The translations under genes were made by a program, and so were the position numbers. Below the pieces are notes generated by a model that was given only the letters and a program-made list of their open reading frames with translations, was not told the origin of the DNA and did no database searches. Below, piece after piece: positions 42,217 through 50,844 of a DNA stretch of 64,000 bases. Every line of letters begins with the position of its first letter. Within the stretch, counting starts at the first letter, position 1. Origin of the DNA: Thermofontimicrobium_A sp034505795 (GTDB lineage Bacteria > Zhuqueibacterota > Zhuqueibacteria > Thermofontimicrobiales > Thermofontimicrobiaceae); assembly GCA_034505795.1 (NCBI GenBank), contig JAPDQM010000005.1:15483-79482 (forward strand), given 5' to 3'.

Positions 42217-43878
42217 ATGGCTGACAAAATCCAAATCAGTCAAGGCGCCACCCAAGCCATTGCGCTCTGGCTAAGCCATATTCTTTTGTTTTCAGCCCTA
42301 CTTGCTGCAAATAGTCAGCAGGGGGAGCCCGCGGACAATAGGCATCGAACTCCGCTGAAACAGCCTCAGTTCGATATCATGGTTGAGACAGGCAATGCCC
42401 CACGCCCGGTGCTGGCGGACAGTTTTTTGAGCTCCACTCATCGTTTTAACATCCATTACACCACCGCTGGCGCTAATGCAGTACCCGGCGAAGATATCAA
42501 TCAAAATATAATCCCTGATTATATCGAAAAAATTGCGGCCGCTTTTGATGAAAGCTATTACGTAGAAATCGAACTGCTCCATTATCGAGAACCGCCGTCA
42601 TGCAAAAATGGAACGGTTCCCTATGACATTTACGTTCTCGATTTGGGCAACGCCAGCGGTATCACCGTCACCGAACTTTTGGATTCAAGCGCGGTGGAAC
42701 AAAAAAATGTCTCTAGCTATATTTTATTTGAAAATGATTTTGTTGGACCCGATTTTCATGTTCATGGTGACGAGGCCATTCAGACCACGGCTGCCCATGA
42801 ATTTTTCCATGCCGTCCAGTTGGGCTATGTATTTCGCAAAAGTGACAGCTTCTTTTTCGAATTAACCGCGGTCTGGATGGCCGATCGAGTTTTTGATGAC
42901 ATTAACAAGCATTTTTATTATCTCGAGTATTTCTTTGCATCACCAGAGATTCCGTTGAATGGCGTGTCGTTTACCATTCCCAATGTTTTTAAGCACATTT
43001 ACGGTTCATGTATTTTTGCATTTTACCTTGCAGAAAATTTTGGCGTGGATGCAATTCGCTGGATCTGGGAACAGATGTCCGACCTCACGGCGTTAGCCGC
43101 CGTGGATCAACTATTTCGAGGCCATGGTAGCGATTTTGAAACAGAATTTGGGCGATTTGCCACCTGGAACTTTTTTACCGGTAGCCGGGCACGTCCAGCC
43201 TTTTCGTACGCGGAAAGTCCACTTTATCCGGAAATACACGTGGCAAAGGATACGCTACTGGAATACTACCATCAGCACAGCGGACAGGGTTATTTCCTGA
43301 CTGCAGCCTATTATCTCTTCCAGCCGATCAGGGGAGGAGATTTTCGGGTATTGCTTTCGGCAGAGCCATCATCTCATTGGCGATTGGGAGTAGCTGCTTA
43401 CGATGGCCAGACCGTGCAGACATATTTTGCACCGACCCAACAGCCAATTCGCATAAGAAACATTTCAGCAGAGCAAAAGCTGGTCATTATCCCCTGCAAT
43501 GTGGATTATCAAAAAAATCCAGCACTCATCTATTTCAAAGAAAAGCCCGAAAACTATACTTTCTACATTCAGTGTGAGGGAAAGGAGAGGGCACAAGTTA
43601 CACTGCCATTTCTGGTAAAAACCATCTATCCGAATCCGTTTTCCTCCGAAGTAACGCTAGTGATTCAGCAACTGGATTCAATGCTCATCTCTATTCGGAT
43701 TTTTAATATTCAAGGGCAGCAGGTTGATCACCTGCCAGATCTTGGGCCAGATATCCAGCAGTATCAGATTCGCTGGCGGCCGCCGCTGCAGCCATATCCT
43801 TTGCCCACAGGCATCTATTTCATGCGATTAGAAGCCGGGGCATTTTCGCAAACTTTAAAATTGGTGCTGTGCCGCTGA
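42217..43878 (+). CDS. Secreted metalloprotease-like protein with T9SS-type C-terminal domain
   Basis: 553 residues; the ATG has no clear ribosome site, but the signal segment (AIALWLSHILLFSALLAA) follows. Zinc motif TTAAHEFFHAVQLGY (HExxH) at ~195, with FFFELTAVWMADRVFDDINKHFYYL downstream as in the MXAN_6640-type putative metalloproteases. A beta domain follows. The last ~85 residues (TIYPNPFSSEVTLVIQ ... ISIRIFNIQGQQV ... LPTGIYFMRLEAGAFSQTLKLVL) form a T9SS type A-like sorting domain, so it is likely displayed at or released from the surface. Substrate unknown. Confidence 0.82.
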   Translation: MADKIQISQGATQAIALWLSHILLFSALLAANSQQGEPADNRHRTPLKQPQFDIMVETGNAPRPVLADSFLSSTHRFNIHYTTAGANAVPGEDINQNIIPDYIEKIAAAFDESYYVEIELLHYREPPSCKNGTVPYDIYVLDLGNASGITVTELLDSSAVEQKNVSSYILFENDFVGPDFHVHGDEAIQTTAAHEFFHAVQLGYVFRKSDSFFFELTAVWMADRVFDDINKHFYYLEYFFASPEIPLNGVSFTIPNVFKHIYGSCIFAFYLAENFGVDAIRWIWEQMSDLTALAAVDQLFRGHGSDFETEFGRFATWNFFTGSRARPAFSYAESPLYPEIHVAKDTLLEYYHQHSGQGYFLTAAYYLFQPIRGGDFRVLLSAEPSSHWRLGVAAYDGQTVQTYFAPTQQPIRIRNISAEQKLVIIPCNVDYQKNPALIYFKEKPENYTFYIQCEGKERAQVTLPFLVKTIYPNPFSSEVTLVIQQLDSMLISIRIFNIQGQQVDHLPDLGPDIQQYQIRWRPPLQPYPLPTGIYFMRLEAGAFSQTLKLVLCR

Positions 43879-44115
43879 CGCGATATAGGGATTATTTGGT
43901 ATCTGCTGCGAAGGATTTTTTCCATCAGCTATGCAAGTAGAATAAATTGCCATCGGCTCAAGGGAAATCGCTCTGCCGATGCGAGGAACAATCTTGCTAG
44001 TCATCAAGTTTATTGAGCAATTCCACAAGGTGATTTTAGAGGAAATAGCTAATAACGCCGAAAGTGCGTTCAACCGAAAGGAAATTCATTTTTATTATTC
44101 AACAGGAGAAATAGA

Positions 44116-45147
44116 ATGCTCTGGGAGGAGCGGTGGCATCCATTGCGTGAAGAGTGGGTAATCGTGGCGGCGCATCGACAAGGACGACCCTGGAGCGGCG
44201 AGACGATTCGGCCTCCACAACGGCAATTGCCAGAATATGTTGCCGATTGTTATCTTTGTCCCGGCAATATTCGAGCCAGTGGCAAATACAACCCCAATTA
44301 TCAGCAGACATTCATCTTCGACAACGATCATCCCTGTGTCGGGCAAAATGCACCCACGGATTTGGAACCGGCCATTGGCATTTATAAAAATCGGCCAGCT
44401 ACCGGCATCGCCCGCGTAGTTTGTTACAGTCCGAAGCACAATGTAACGTTAGCGGAGCTAACTATCCCCGACATTGTAACGCTGCTCCAGGTGTGGCAGG
44501 AACAGTATATTGAATTGGGAAATATGCCCGATATTAATCACGTTCTGATTTTTGAAAATAAGGGCGAAGTGGTTGGCGTCTCCAATCCGCATCCGCATTG
44601 TCAAATTTATGCAACCAACTTTGTGTTTAAATTTATCGAAACCGAGGCAAGGGTTTCTCAACGGCATCTGGCAGAAACTGGTCGGGTGCTTTTTCAGGAC
44701 ATAATCCAGGCTGAACAGGACGATGGCCGGCGAATTCTCTTCGAAAATGATTCCACGATTGCCTTTGTCCCCTACTTTGCCAGATATGCCTACGAGGTCT
44801 ATGTTGCGCCCAAGGAGACTCATCCCAGTCTTGCTGCGTTATCCACTGATGAATTATTCGATTTAGCGCAGACACTCAAAACGGTTCTAATCAAATTCGA
44901 CAATCTCTGGCAGATGCCATTTCCGTATGTAATGCCCTTGCATCAAGCACCCACTGACGGTGGTGATTATCGTGGCTTTCATTTTCATATTGAATTTCAT
45001 CCCCCACTGCGAAAGCCGAATTTATTGAAATATCTGGCCGGTCCAGAAATCGGCGGGGGCAATTTTCTGAGCGACACCTCTCCCGAAGAAAAAGCAGCCG
45101 AACTCAGAGCTCAATCCGATGTCCATTACAAGCAATCCACGATTTAA
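44116..45147 (+). CDS. galT: Galactose-1-phosphate uridylyltransferase
   Basis: 343 residues with CAACAGGAGAAATAG upstream. N-terminal RWHPLREEWVIVAAHRQGRPW, first zinc pair in DCYLCPGN, the nucleophile motif SNPHPHCQIYA (HPHxQ) and GFHFHIEFHPPLRK near the C-terminus are those of the GalT family. It exchanges UDP between UDP-glucose and galactose-1-phosphate. 60 bp ahead of a GHMP kinase gene, likely one operon. Its leader shares ATTCAACAGGAG with the galactokinase-like gene at 25423. Confidence 0.93.
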   Translation: MLWEERWHPLREEWVIVAAHRQGRPWSGETIRPPQRQLPEYVADCYLCPGNIRASGKYNPNYQQTFIFDNDHPCVGQNAPTDLEPAIGIYKNRPATGIARVVCYSPKHNVTLAELTIPDIVTLLQVWQEQYIELGNMPDINHVLIFENKGEVVGVSNPHPHCQIYATNFVFKFIETEARVSQRHLAETGRVLFQDIIQAEQDDGRRILFENDSTIAFVPYFARYAYEVYVAPKETHPSLAALSTDELFDLAQTLKTVLIKFDNLWQMPFPYVMPLHQAPTDGGDYRGFHFHIEFHPPLRKPNLLKYLAGPEIGGGNFLSDTSPEEKAAELRAQSDVHYKQSTI

Positions 45148-45207
45148 TAAAGTCGCAGCCACAGCGAGGTTGAACAACTTTCAATGTGAGCAAAATTGAG
45201 AGGCGCC

Positions 45208-46674
45208 ATGTACCGACTCATCCAGGAATCAAATCAGCAATACGACGATATTCGTACTTTCATCAACATTCTAAATAGCTTATCCCAGCATCCTATCGCC
45301 GAAGCTCGCACCTTATTCGATCCCAAGCGGGAACTGATCATTGCTCGAGCGCCGGGACGACTGGACGTGATGGGAGGAATTGGCGATTATTCCGGATCGC
45401 TGGTATTGCAGATGCCCCTTCGTGAAGCGACGACGGTGGCACTTCAGCGACAATCCGAGCCAACCATTCAGATGATCAGCTTGCAAGCAGAACAAAATCA
45501 CCGTGACCCGTATTCTAAAGTGCCGCTATCTGCTCTGGGTGTACAGGATCAGCCAATCAGCTATGAAGCTGCTCGGGCATACTTCAAACAAAATGCTCGT
45601 CAACATTGGGCGGCCTACGTCGCAGGTGCTTTTTTGGTCTTAGCGCGGGAGAAAAAATTCCACTTTGCTGAAGGCGCCAGCATCCTTATTCATTCCGATG
45701 TGCCAGAAGGAAAAGGCGTTAGTTCTTCGGCAGCACTGGAAGTGTCCACCATGCAAGCTGTCGCTGCCGCATTTAATCTACCGATCGAACCGCGGGAGAT
45801 GGCACTGCTATGTCAGAAAGTCGAAAACCTGGTCGTCGGTGCGCCATGCGGGGTGATGGATCAAATGACCTCTGTTTGTGGCGAAGAAAATCGACTCATG
45901 GCATTGTTGTGCCAGCCAGCAGAGTTGCAGGATTCGATTGCTATCCCCGAGGCGATTTCCATCTGGGGCATTGATTCCGGCGAACGCCATTCAGTTTCGG
46001 GTTCAGACTATACCTCTGTACGAGTGGGGACTTTCATGGGGTATCGGATGATTGCCGCACTGGCCGGTTTGAAAATTCTGCCCCAATCAGCCACGCCAAC
46101 ACTCCAGATCGATGATCCATTATGGAAAGGCTATCTGGCAAACATCGCACCCTCGGTATTCGAGCAATACTACGCCGCCCGATTACCAGAAAAGATATCT
46201 GGCAGATCGTTCTTAGGGCAATATCACGGTACGACCGATACCGTTACCACCGTCAATCCTAACAACGAATACGCGGTGCTTCGCCCAACTGCCCATCCAA
46301 TCTATGAACATTTTCGGGTCCGTACGTTTGCCGCACTGTTGGCGGAATCCATGACCAGGCCGAAATTGGAGCTATTGGGTGAATTGATGTATCAAGCTCA
46401 TGCCAGCTACGTAGCTTGCGGGCTGGGGTCTCCTGGGACCAATCGATTGGTTAAGCTGGTTCGGGACATCGGTCCGGAGCATGGGCTCTATGGGGCAAAA
46501 ATCACTGGTGGCGGCAGCGGCGGCACAGTGGCTATTCTTGGCGAAAAATCCAGTGCGCATTGGATTGAGAGAATTGCGGAAACCTATGGTCACGAACACG
46601 GTCAGTACCCCTACATCTTTAAACAATCGTCGATGGGCGCCAACCGATTTGGGGTGCTCAGGTTGAAGCCATGA
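45208..46674 (+). CDS. L-arabinokinase-like GHMP sugar kinase
   Basis: 488 residues from the ATG at 45208 (GAGAGG upstream; a TTG 12 bases earlier is possible). The substrate motif APGRLDVMGGIGDYSGSLVLQMPLREATTVALQR is nearly that of the kinase domain of plant L-arabinokinase rather than the GEHTD form of galactokinase. ATP loop VPEGKGVSSSAALEVS; GAPCGVMDQMTS; C-terminal KITGGGSGGTVAIL. It phosphorylates a sugar at C1, probably arabinose or galactose. Pairing with galT suggests it supplies the sugar-1-phosphate. Exact sugar is inference. Confidence 0.83.
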   Translation: MYRLIQESNQQYDDIRTFINILNSLSQHPIAEARTLFDPKRELIIARAPGRLDVMGGIGDYSGSLVLQMPLREATTVALQRQSEPTIQMISLQAEQNHRDPYSKVPLSALGVQDQPISYEAARAYFKQNARQHWAAYVAGAFLVLAREKKFHFAEGASILIHSDVPEGKGVSSSAALEVSTMQAVAAAFNLPIEPREMALLCQKVENLVVGAPCGVMDQMTSVCGEENRLMALLCQPAELQDSIAIPEAISIWGIDSGERHSVSGSDYTSVRVGTFMGYRMIAALAGLKILPQSATPTLQIDDPLWKGYLANIAPSVFEQYYAARLPEKISGRSFLGQYHGTTDTVTTVNPNNEYAVLRPTAHPIYEHFRVRTFAALLAESMTRPKLELLGELMYQAHASYVACGLGSPGTNRLVKLVRDIGPEHGLYGAKITGGGSGGTVAILGEKSSAHWIERIAETYGHEHGQYPYIFKQSSMGANRFGVLRLKP

Positions 46675-46693
46675 TCAGACGCGGGCATTCAGA

Positions 46694-47119
46694 CTAATCA
46701 TCTCCTTTGGGAACGTATCGTCGTTGCTGCTTCACTTCACTTCTTCTTCGTTTCGACTCCAAACGCTGCCATTTGGAATATAACGATGGTTTCTTTTTGC
46801 GACGTGGTTTTGGTTGATGAGCCGCCTTTCGGATCAATTCGATCAATCGCTGCAGAGCATCTTCACGATTTTTCAATTGCGATCGAAAACGCCGCGCCGA
46901 AATGATCAATTCGCCATTTTCATTCATGCGGCTGCCAGCCAGTTTTAGCAGGCGCTCCCTTACCTCATCGGTCAATGACGGCGAATGGCGAACATCAAAC
47001 CGCAATTGAACCGCAGTAGCGACTTTGTTGACATTCTGCCCACCCGGCCCGGACGCTCGAACGAATTCTTCCTGGATTTCGTTTTCGCTGATAGAAATGC
47101 TGTCTGTGATTTGAATCAT
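46694..47119 (-). CDS. arfB: Alternative ribosome-rescue factor / peptidyl-tRNA hydrolase ArfB
   Basis: 141 residues, the ArfB (YaeJ) size, not a full release factor. GGQ motif in FVRASGPGGQNVNKVATAVQLRF at residues 26-28, then the basic C-terminal tail (KPRRKKKPSLYSKWQRLESKRRRSEVKQQRR) that enters the empty mRNA channel of stalled ribosomes. It releases peptides from non-stop complexes. Converges with the arabinokinase-like gene, 19 bp apart. Confidence 0.92.
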   Translation of the reverse strand: MIQITDSISISENEIQEEFVRASGPGGQNVNKVATAVQLRFDVRHSPSLTDEVRERLLKLAGSRMNENGELIISARRFRSQLKNREDALQRLIELIRKAAHQPKPRRKKKPSLYSKWQRLESKRRRSEVKQQRRYVPKGDD

Positions 47120-47605
47120 AGTTCAATTTAAATTAATTTATTATCTAATCTCTCAGCCAGGCTGCAATGTTCGATATCGGCTAACAGGAATAAGCCATGA
47201 TTGCTGGCGATTGAATGCTCTCGCTGACCTTCATTGCCATGGCAAATATATCACATCAGATGGTAAATGTCAATAAAATTATCTTTCAGTGGATTTTTAT
47301 ATCGATAGCCCGCAACCATTCAACCACAACATCGCAAAGGTACGAAGATAATCCAGGATGCCAGACAACGCGAAATTGTTTTTCATGCAAGCAACCAATT
47401 TCAACAGCAATGAATTAGTTGCCAGAAAACTGAAACGACTTTTTTGGTTAAAAATTCTAATCTGGCATCTGCGTGACAAAAAATCCAAACGAATAGCTGT
47501 AATTGTTCTTGCTATTTGAATATAAAAATGGTAATATTATCAGGCCGTCTCTGCGGAGAAAGATAAATATTACGATTATTTTAGGAGAAAGCTATCTTAC
47601 AACAG
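47120..47605. other. Divergent intergenic region, 486 bp
   Basis: Apart from the promoter at 47509-47537 I see no gene, RNA or repeat. A+T-rich. Confidence 0.45.
47509..47537 (+). promoter_or_regulatory. sigma70-type promoter of the ABC exporter operon
   Basis: TTGCTA (47509-47514), 17-bp spacer, TAATAT (47532-47537), about 70 bp before the ATG. Confidence 0.65.
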
Positions 47606-49837
47606 ATGGATCAAACCAACCTACCCGAATCATTAAGCCAATCAATAAAAAGCCTCTTCGCCGATGAGACAATTCAGATTGCGGTTGCTTCCGATGTGAC
47701 CAGGCAACTGAGGTACGGCGAGGAATGGCTGATCGCAACTGATCAGCACGTTGCAGTATTTGCCGCCAGCAACGGCACCTTTGATAATCTTTCCGTTTAT
47801 GCGCTTCGCGACATCGACAAGATCGAGACCATCAGTCTAACCGGCAGCGGCGTGGTTGAAATTTCAGTGGCCAGCCAAGTCCACCGGGCGATCTATTACT
47901 CCAATGCGCTGAATCTGGAATTTGCTCGTGCAGCGGAGCAGATCAATGCCTTGCTCAACGGCAAACCCATCGAGACAGTGCGGATGGCAGAACAGGAACG
48001 AAAAAGATGTGAGCGTTGCGGCCTGCCCATCCCGACGGATATGAAAAAATGTCCGCGCTGCACTGAGCGCTGGAAAACCCTCAAGCGAATCTTAGCCTTC
48101 GTACAGCCATATCGGCTGCAACTGCTGTTGATCTTTTTATTGCTGATCACTGGTACCGGTTTCGGTTTGATTACACCTTATTTGAGCAAGTTGTTCATCG
48201 ATGTGATTCTCAAACCGAATCCTCAAAGCGGGCTATTTGAACATGCCCATTGGATCCCCCTGGCGGCACTGGCGATGTTAGTGGCCTATGCTGCACAAAG
48301 CGGATTCAATAGCCTGCACTTGCGACTAACCGGTGTGGTGGGGAATAAGACGGTCTATAACGTGCGGACCGCAATCTATGAAAAGCTACAGCAGCTTTCA
48401 CTGGCTTTCTTTGATAAATATCAGACCGGTGCGCTGATGGCTCGCGTCAATCAGGATACGCGGGAACTGCAGCATTTTTTGGTCGATTTCATTCCCCTGA
48501 CACTCGAAAGCCTATTGATTCTGATCGGCGTTGGCGTCTTGCTGTTCGTATTGAGCTGGCAACTGACGCTATTTGTCCTCATCCCTATTGTCGTCACCAT
48601 CCTCTTTTTGAAAAAAATATATTTTAAAATTTATGCATACTTCCGGAGGTTCTATCACCGCCGCTCCCGTTTGAGTGCGTTCATCAATGATTCTTTATCC
48701 GGCATTCGAGTAATCAAAGCTTTTGGACAAGAAGATGAGGAAATCAAAAAATTCGATGCCAAAAGTCGAGCCTTTCTGGAGGCCGGTATCGATCTCGAAA
48801 TCAAATGGAGCCTCTATTCCCCGATTTTTCAATTCTTGATCATGCTGGGATCGATTATTATTTGGTTCATTGGCGGCCAATATATTGTTTCTGGTAGCAT
48901 GAGCTTGGGAGATGTCGTGGCATATTCGGGCTATCTGGCGATGTTCTATCGGCCGGTGCTGTATCTGCTCCGCATGATCCAACTCATCACCAGCTCGCTC
49001 AGCGCCGCCGAACGGGTTTTCGACGTCATCGATACTGAAGTGCAAGTAAGAGATATCCCTGATGCCATTTCGGTTCCCGCGATCCAGGGGACCATTGAAT
49101 TCAGAAATGTCACCTTTGGCTACGATCCCTATAAGCCAGTCATCAAAGATATGAGCTTTACCATTCAGGCCAATGAGATCGTGGGACTCGTGGGCAAAAG
49201 TGGCGCTGGCAAAAGCACCATCATCAATCTGGTCTGTCGGCTGTATGATGTCGATAAAGGCGCAATCCTGGTGGATGGCCATGACGTGCGGACGATACGA
49301 TACCACGATCTGCGGCAGCAGATTGGGGTGGTATTACAGGACACATTTTTATTTAATGGGACGATTTTTGAAAATATTGCTTACGCCAAACCTCATGCCA
49401 GCACCGAAGAAGTGATTGAGGCCGCGATGGCGGCTTACGCCCATGAATTTATTTTGACCAAGCCCGATGGCTATGACACCGAAGTCGGCGAGCGAGGCAA
49501 TAAATTGTCCGGCGGCGAAAAACAACGCATCGCTATTGCTCGCGCCATCCTGCGTGATCCGCGAATTCTCATCCTGGATGAGGCGACTTCCTCATTGGAC
49601 ACCGAAACCGAAAAGAAGATCCAGGATGCGCTGCGCCGACTAACCCGCGGTCGCACCACCATTGCCATTGCCCATCGGCTTTCGACGCTGAGAAATTGCG
49701 ATCGATTGTTGGTCATCGACGATGGCAAACTGGTTGAGGTGGGCACGCATAGGGAACTAATGAACAAAAAAGGCATTTTTTATAATCTCGTCTCGGTTCA
49801 GAAAGAACTATCCAGAATTGTAGCAGTGAGCGGTTAA
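47606..49837 (+). CDS. ABC exporter with N-terminal PH-like domain and zinc ribbon
   Basis: 743 residues, about 150 more than a standard half-transporter. Residues 1-120 are a soluble beta domain (WLIATDQHVAVFAAS, DIDKIETISLTGSGVVEISV) resembling a PH-like fold; a zinc ribbon uses Cys135, 138, 149 and 152; six helices ~165-450; nucleotide-binding domain from ~495 with GKSGAGKST, LSGGEKQRIAIARA, ILILDEATSSLD and the H-loop AIAHRLST. AGGAG at 47583-47587 is 19 nt before the ATG but 6 nt before an in-frame ATC (47594), so the true start is unsure. Coupled to a DUF1854 gene. Cargo unknown. Confidence 0.87.
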   Translation: MDQTNLPESLSQSIKSLFADETIQIAVASDVTRQLRYGEEWLIATDQHVAVFAASNGTFDNLSVYALRDIDKIETISLTGSGVVEISVASQVHRAIYYSNALNLEFARAAEQINALLNGKPIETVRMAEQERKRCERCGLPIPTDMKKCPRCTERWKTLKRILAFVQPYRLQLLLIFLLLITGTGFGLITPYLSKLFIDVILKPNPQSGLFEHAHWIPLAALAMLVAYAAQSGFNSLHLRLTGVVGNKTVYNVRTAIYEKLQQLSLAFFDKYQTGALMARVNQDTRELQHFLVDFIPLTLESLLILIGVGVLLFVLSWQLTLFVLIPIVVTILFLKKIYFKIYAYFRRFYHRRSRLSAFINDSLSGIRVIKAFGQEDEEIKKFDAKSRAFLEAGIDLEIKWSLYSPIFQFLIMLGSIIIWFIGGQYIVSGSMSLGDVVAYSGYLAMFYRPVLYLLRMIQLITSSLSAAERVFDVIDTEVQVRDIPDAISVPAIQGTIEFRNVTFGYDPYKPVIKDMSFTIQANEIVGLVGKSGAGKSTIINLVCRLYDVDKGAILVDGHDVRTIRYHDLRQQIGVVLQDTFLFNGTIFENIAYAKPHASTEEVIEAAMAAYAHEFILTKPDGYDTEVGERGNKLSGGEKQRIAIARAILRDPRILILDEATSSLDTETEKKIQDALRRLTRGRTTIAIAHRLSTLRNCDRLLVIDDGKLVEVGTHRELMNKKGIFYNLVSVQKELSRIVAVSG

Positions 49838-50335
49838 ATGATCCAATTATTGCATCCCAAAGAGCTGACTTTTGAGCGGCTACAAAACGGTCGGCTGCGA
49901 CTGAAATTACGCAATGGCAAAATTTATGAACCCATCATTTGCGTCGCGCTGTTTCCGCTATCGCAACCCGAATGCTATATTGCTGTATCGCTTCAAGCGG
50001 ATGGCGCCACCAACGAACTGGGCATTATCCAGCGGCTGGACGATTTCCCAAAAGAACAGCGACTACTGGTTGAGCAAGAGATCCAATTGCGCTATTTCTG
50101 TCCCCGCATTTTGAACATTCACAAAATCACTTCCAAATATGGGGTAGACCAATGGCATGTGGTCACCGATCGAGGCGAAAAGCGCTTCGTGGTTCAAGAT
50201 GCAAAAGAAAATGTCACCATCCGCGACAATGGGCTGATTGTAATTATCGATACTGATGGTTGCCGCTATCAGATTCGGGATTACGGTCAATTGCCCTCTC
50301 AGGCGAAAATGGAGTTGGAGCAGGCTTTGCTGTGA
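49838..50335 (+). CDS. DUF1854 protein, partner of the ABC exporter
   Basis: 165 residues, ATG immediately after the exporter stop (TTAAATG). No signal peptide. Two strands-rich halves: LRNGKIYEPIICVALFPLSQPECYIAVSL and, near the end, TIRDNGLIVIIDTDGCRYQIRDYGQLPSQAKMELEQALL, with ELGIIQRLDDFPKEQR between. I recognise this as DUF1854, which I recall being annotated next to such ABC transporters in cyanophycin-related clusters. No cyanophycin synthetase or cyanophycinase is in this window, so that link is not supported here. Confidence 0.8.
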   Translation: MIQLLHPKELTFERLQNGRLRLKLRNGKIYEPIICVALFPLSQPECYIAVSLQADGATNELGIIQRLDDFPKEQRLLVEQEIQLRYFCPRILNIHKITSKYGVDQWHVVTDRGEKRFVVQDAKENVTIRDNGLIVIIDTDGCRYQIRDYGQLPSQAKMELEQALL

Positions 50336-50844
50336 CCAATTGCGATCATGGTTAACGGATTCGTCAAATTCAATCTTGATAATTTCAAAAATTTGTCTTA
50401 TATTTTCCTGAGCAGAACAAGCGAATTGGTGGTTTGAGTCATGATGAGATCCAAAACATCTTGATCGTCAATATCGTTTGTTGTCCTCAATGGAGAACGT
50501 ACTGCCATTAGCTCAGGGTCGAACAAGGCTATCAAATAGTATCATAAAACTACTTTCAGTCGATTCCGGGCAGCGTTCGATAGAGAAAGTAAAAGATTAA
50601 ATCTGGAAAAATAACAAGAAAGATGTCCGGCACGGCCGCCGGCCACTTCCAAACGGCACGAATTAACAAAGTACCAGTGCCACTACAAACCCATTGTTTA
50701 GGAATCAAATAGCGTTGTACTTTTGCACGAGAATGGCGGTTTAGGCCAACGTCATCGGCGATGTTCCTTGTTGAATAAAAGTGATTCAGAAAGCCATAAT
50801 ATCGCTTAAACTTATAATCGAGAACCAAACGCAATGGAGGTCAT
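50336..50844. other. Long leader region of the aldehyde oxidoreductase gene
   Basis: No supported gene. A 92-codon minus-strand frame (50556-50834) lacks a ribosome site. I could not fit a molybdenum/tungsten-cofactor riboswitch, but the length of the leader is notable. Confidence 0.4.
50376..50404 (+). promoter_or_regulatory. sigma70-type promoter with a long leader
   Basis: TTGATA (50376-50381), 17-bp spacer, TATATT (50399-50404). If used by the next gene it gives a leader of about 430 nt. Confidence 0.6.

Noticed and set aside
50556..50834. 92-codon minus-strand frame in the leader of the aldehyde oxidoreductase gene
   Set aside because: No ribosome site, no recognisable sequence, odd composition.
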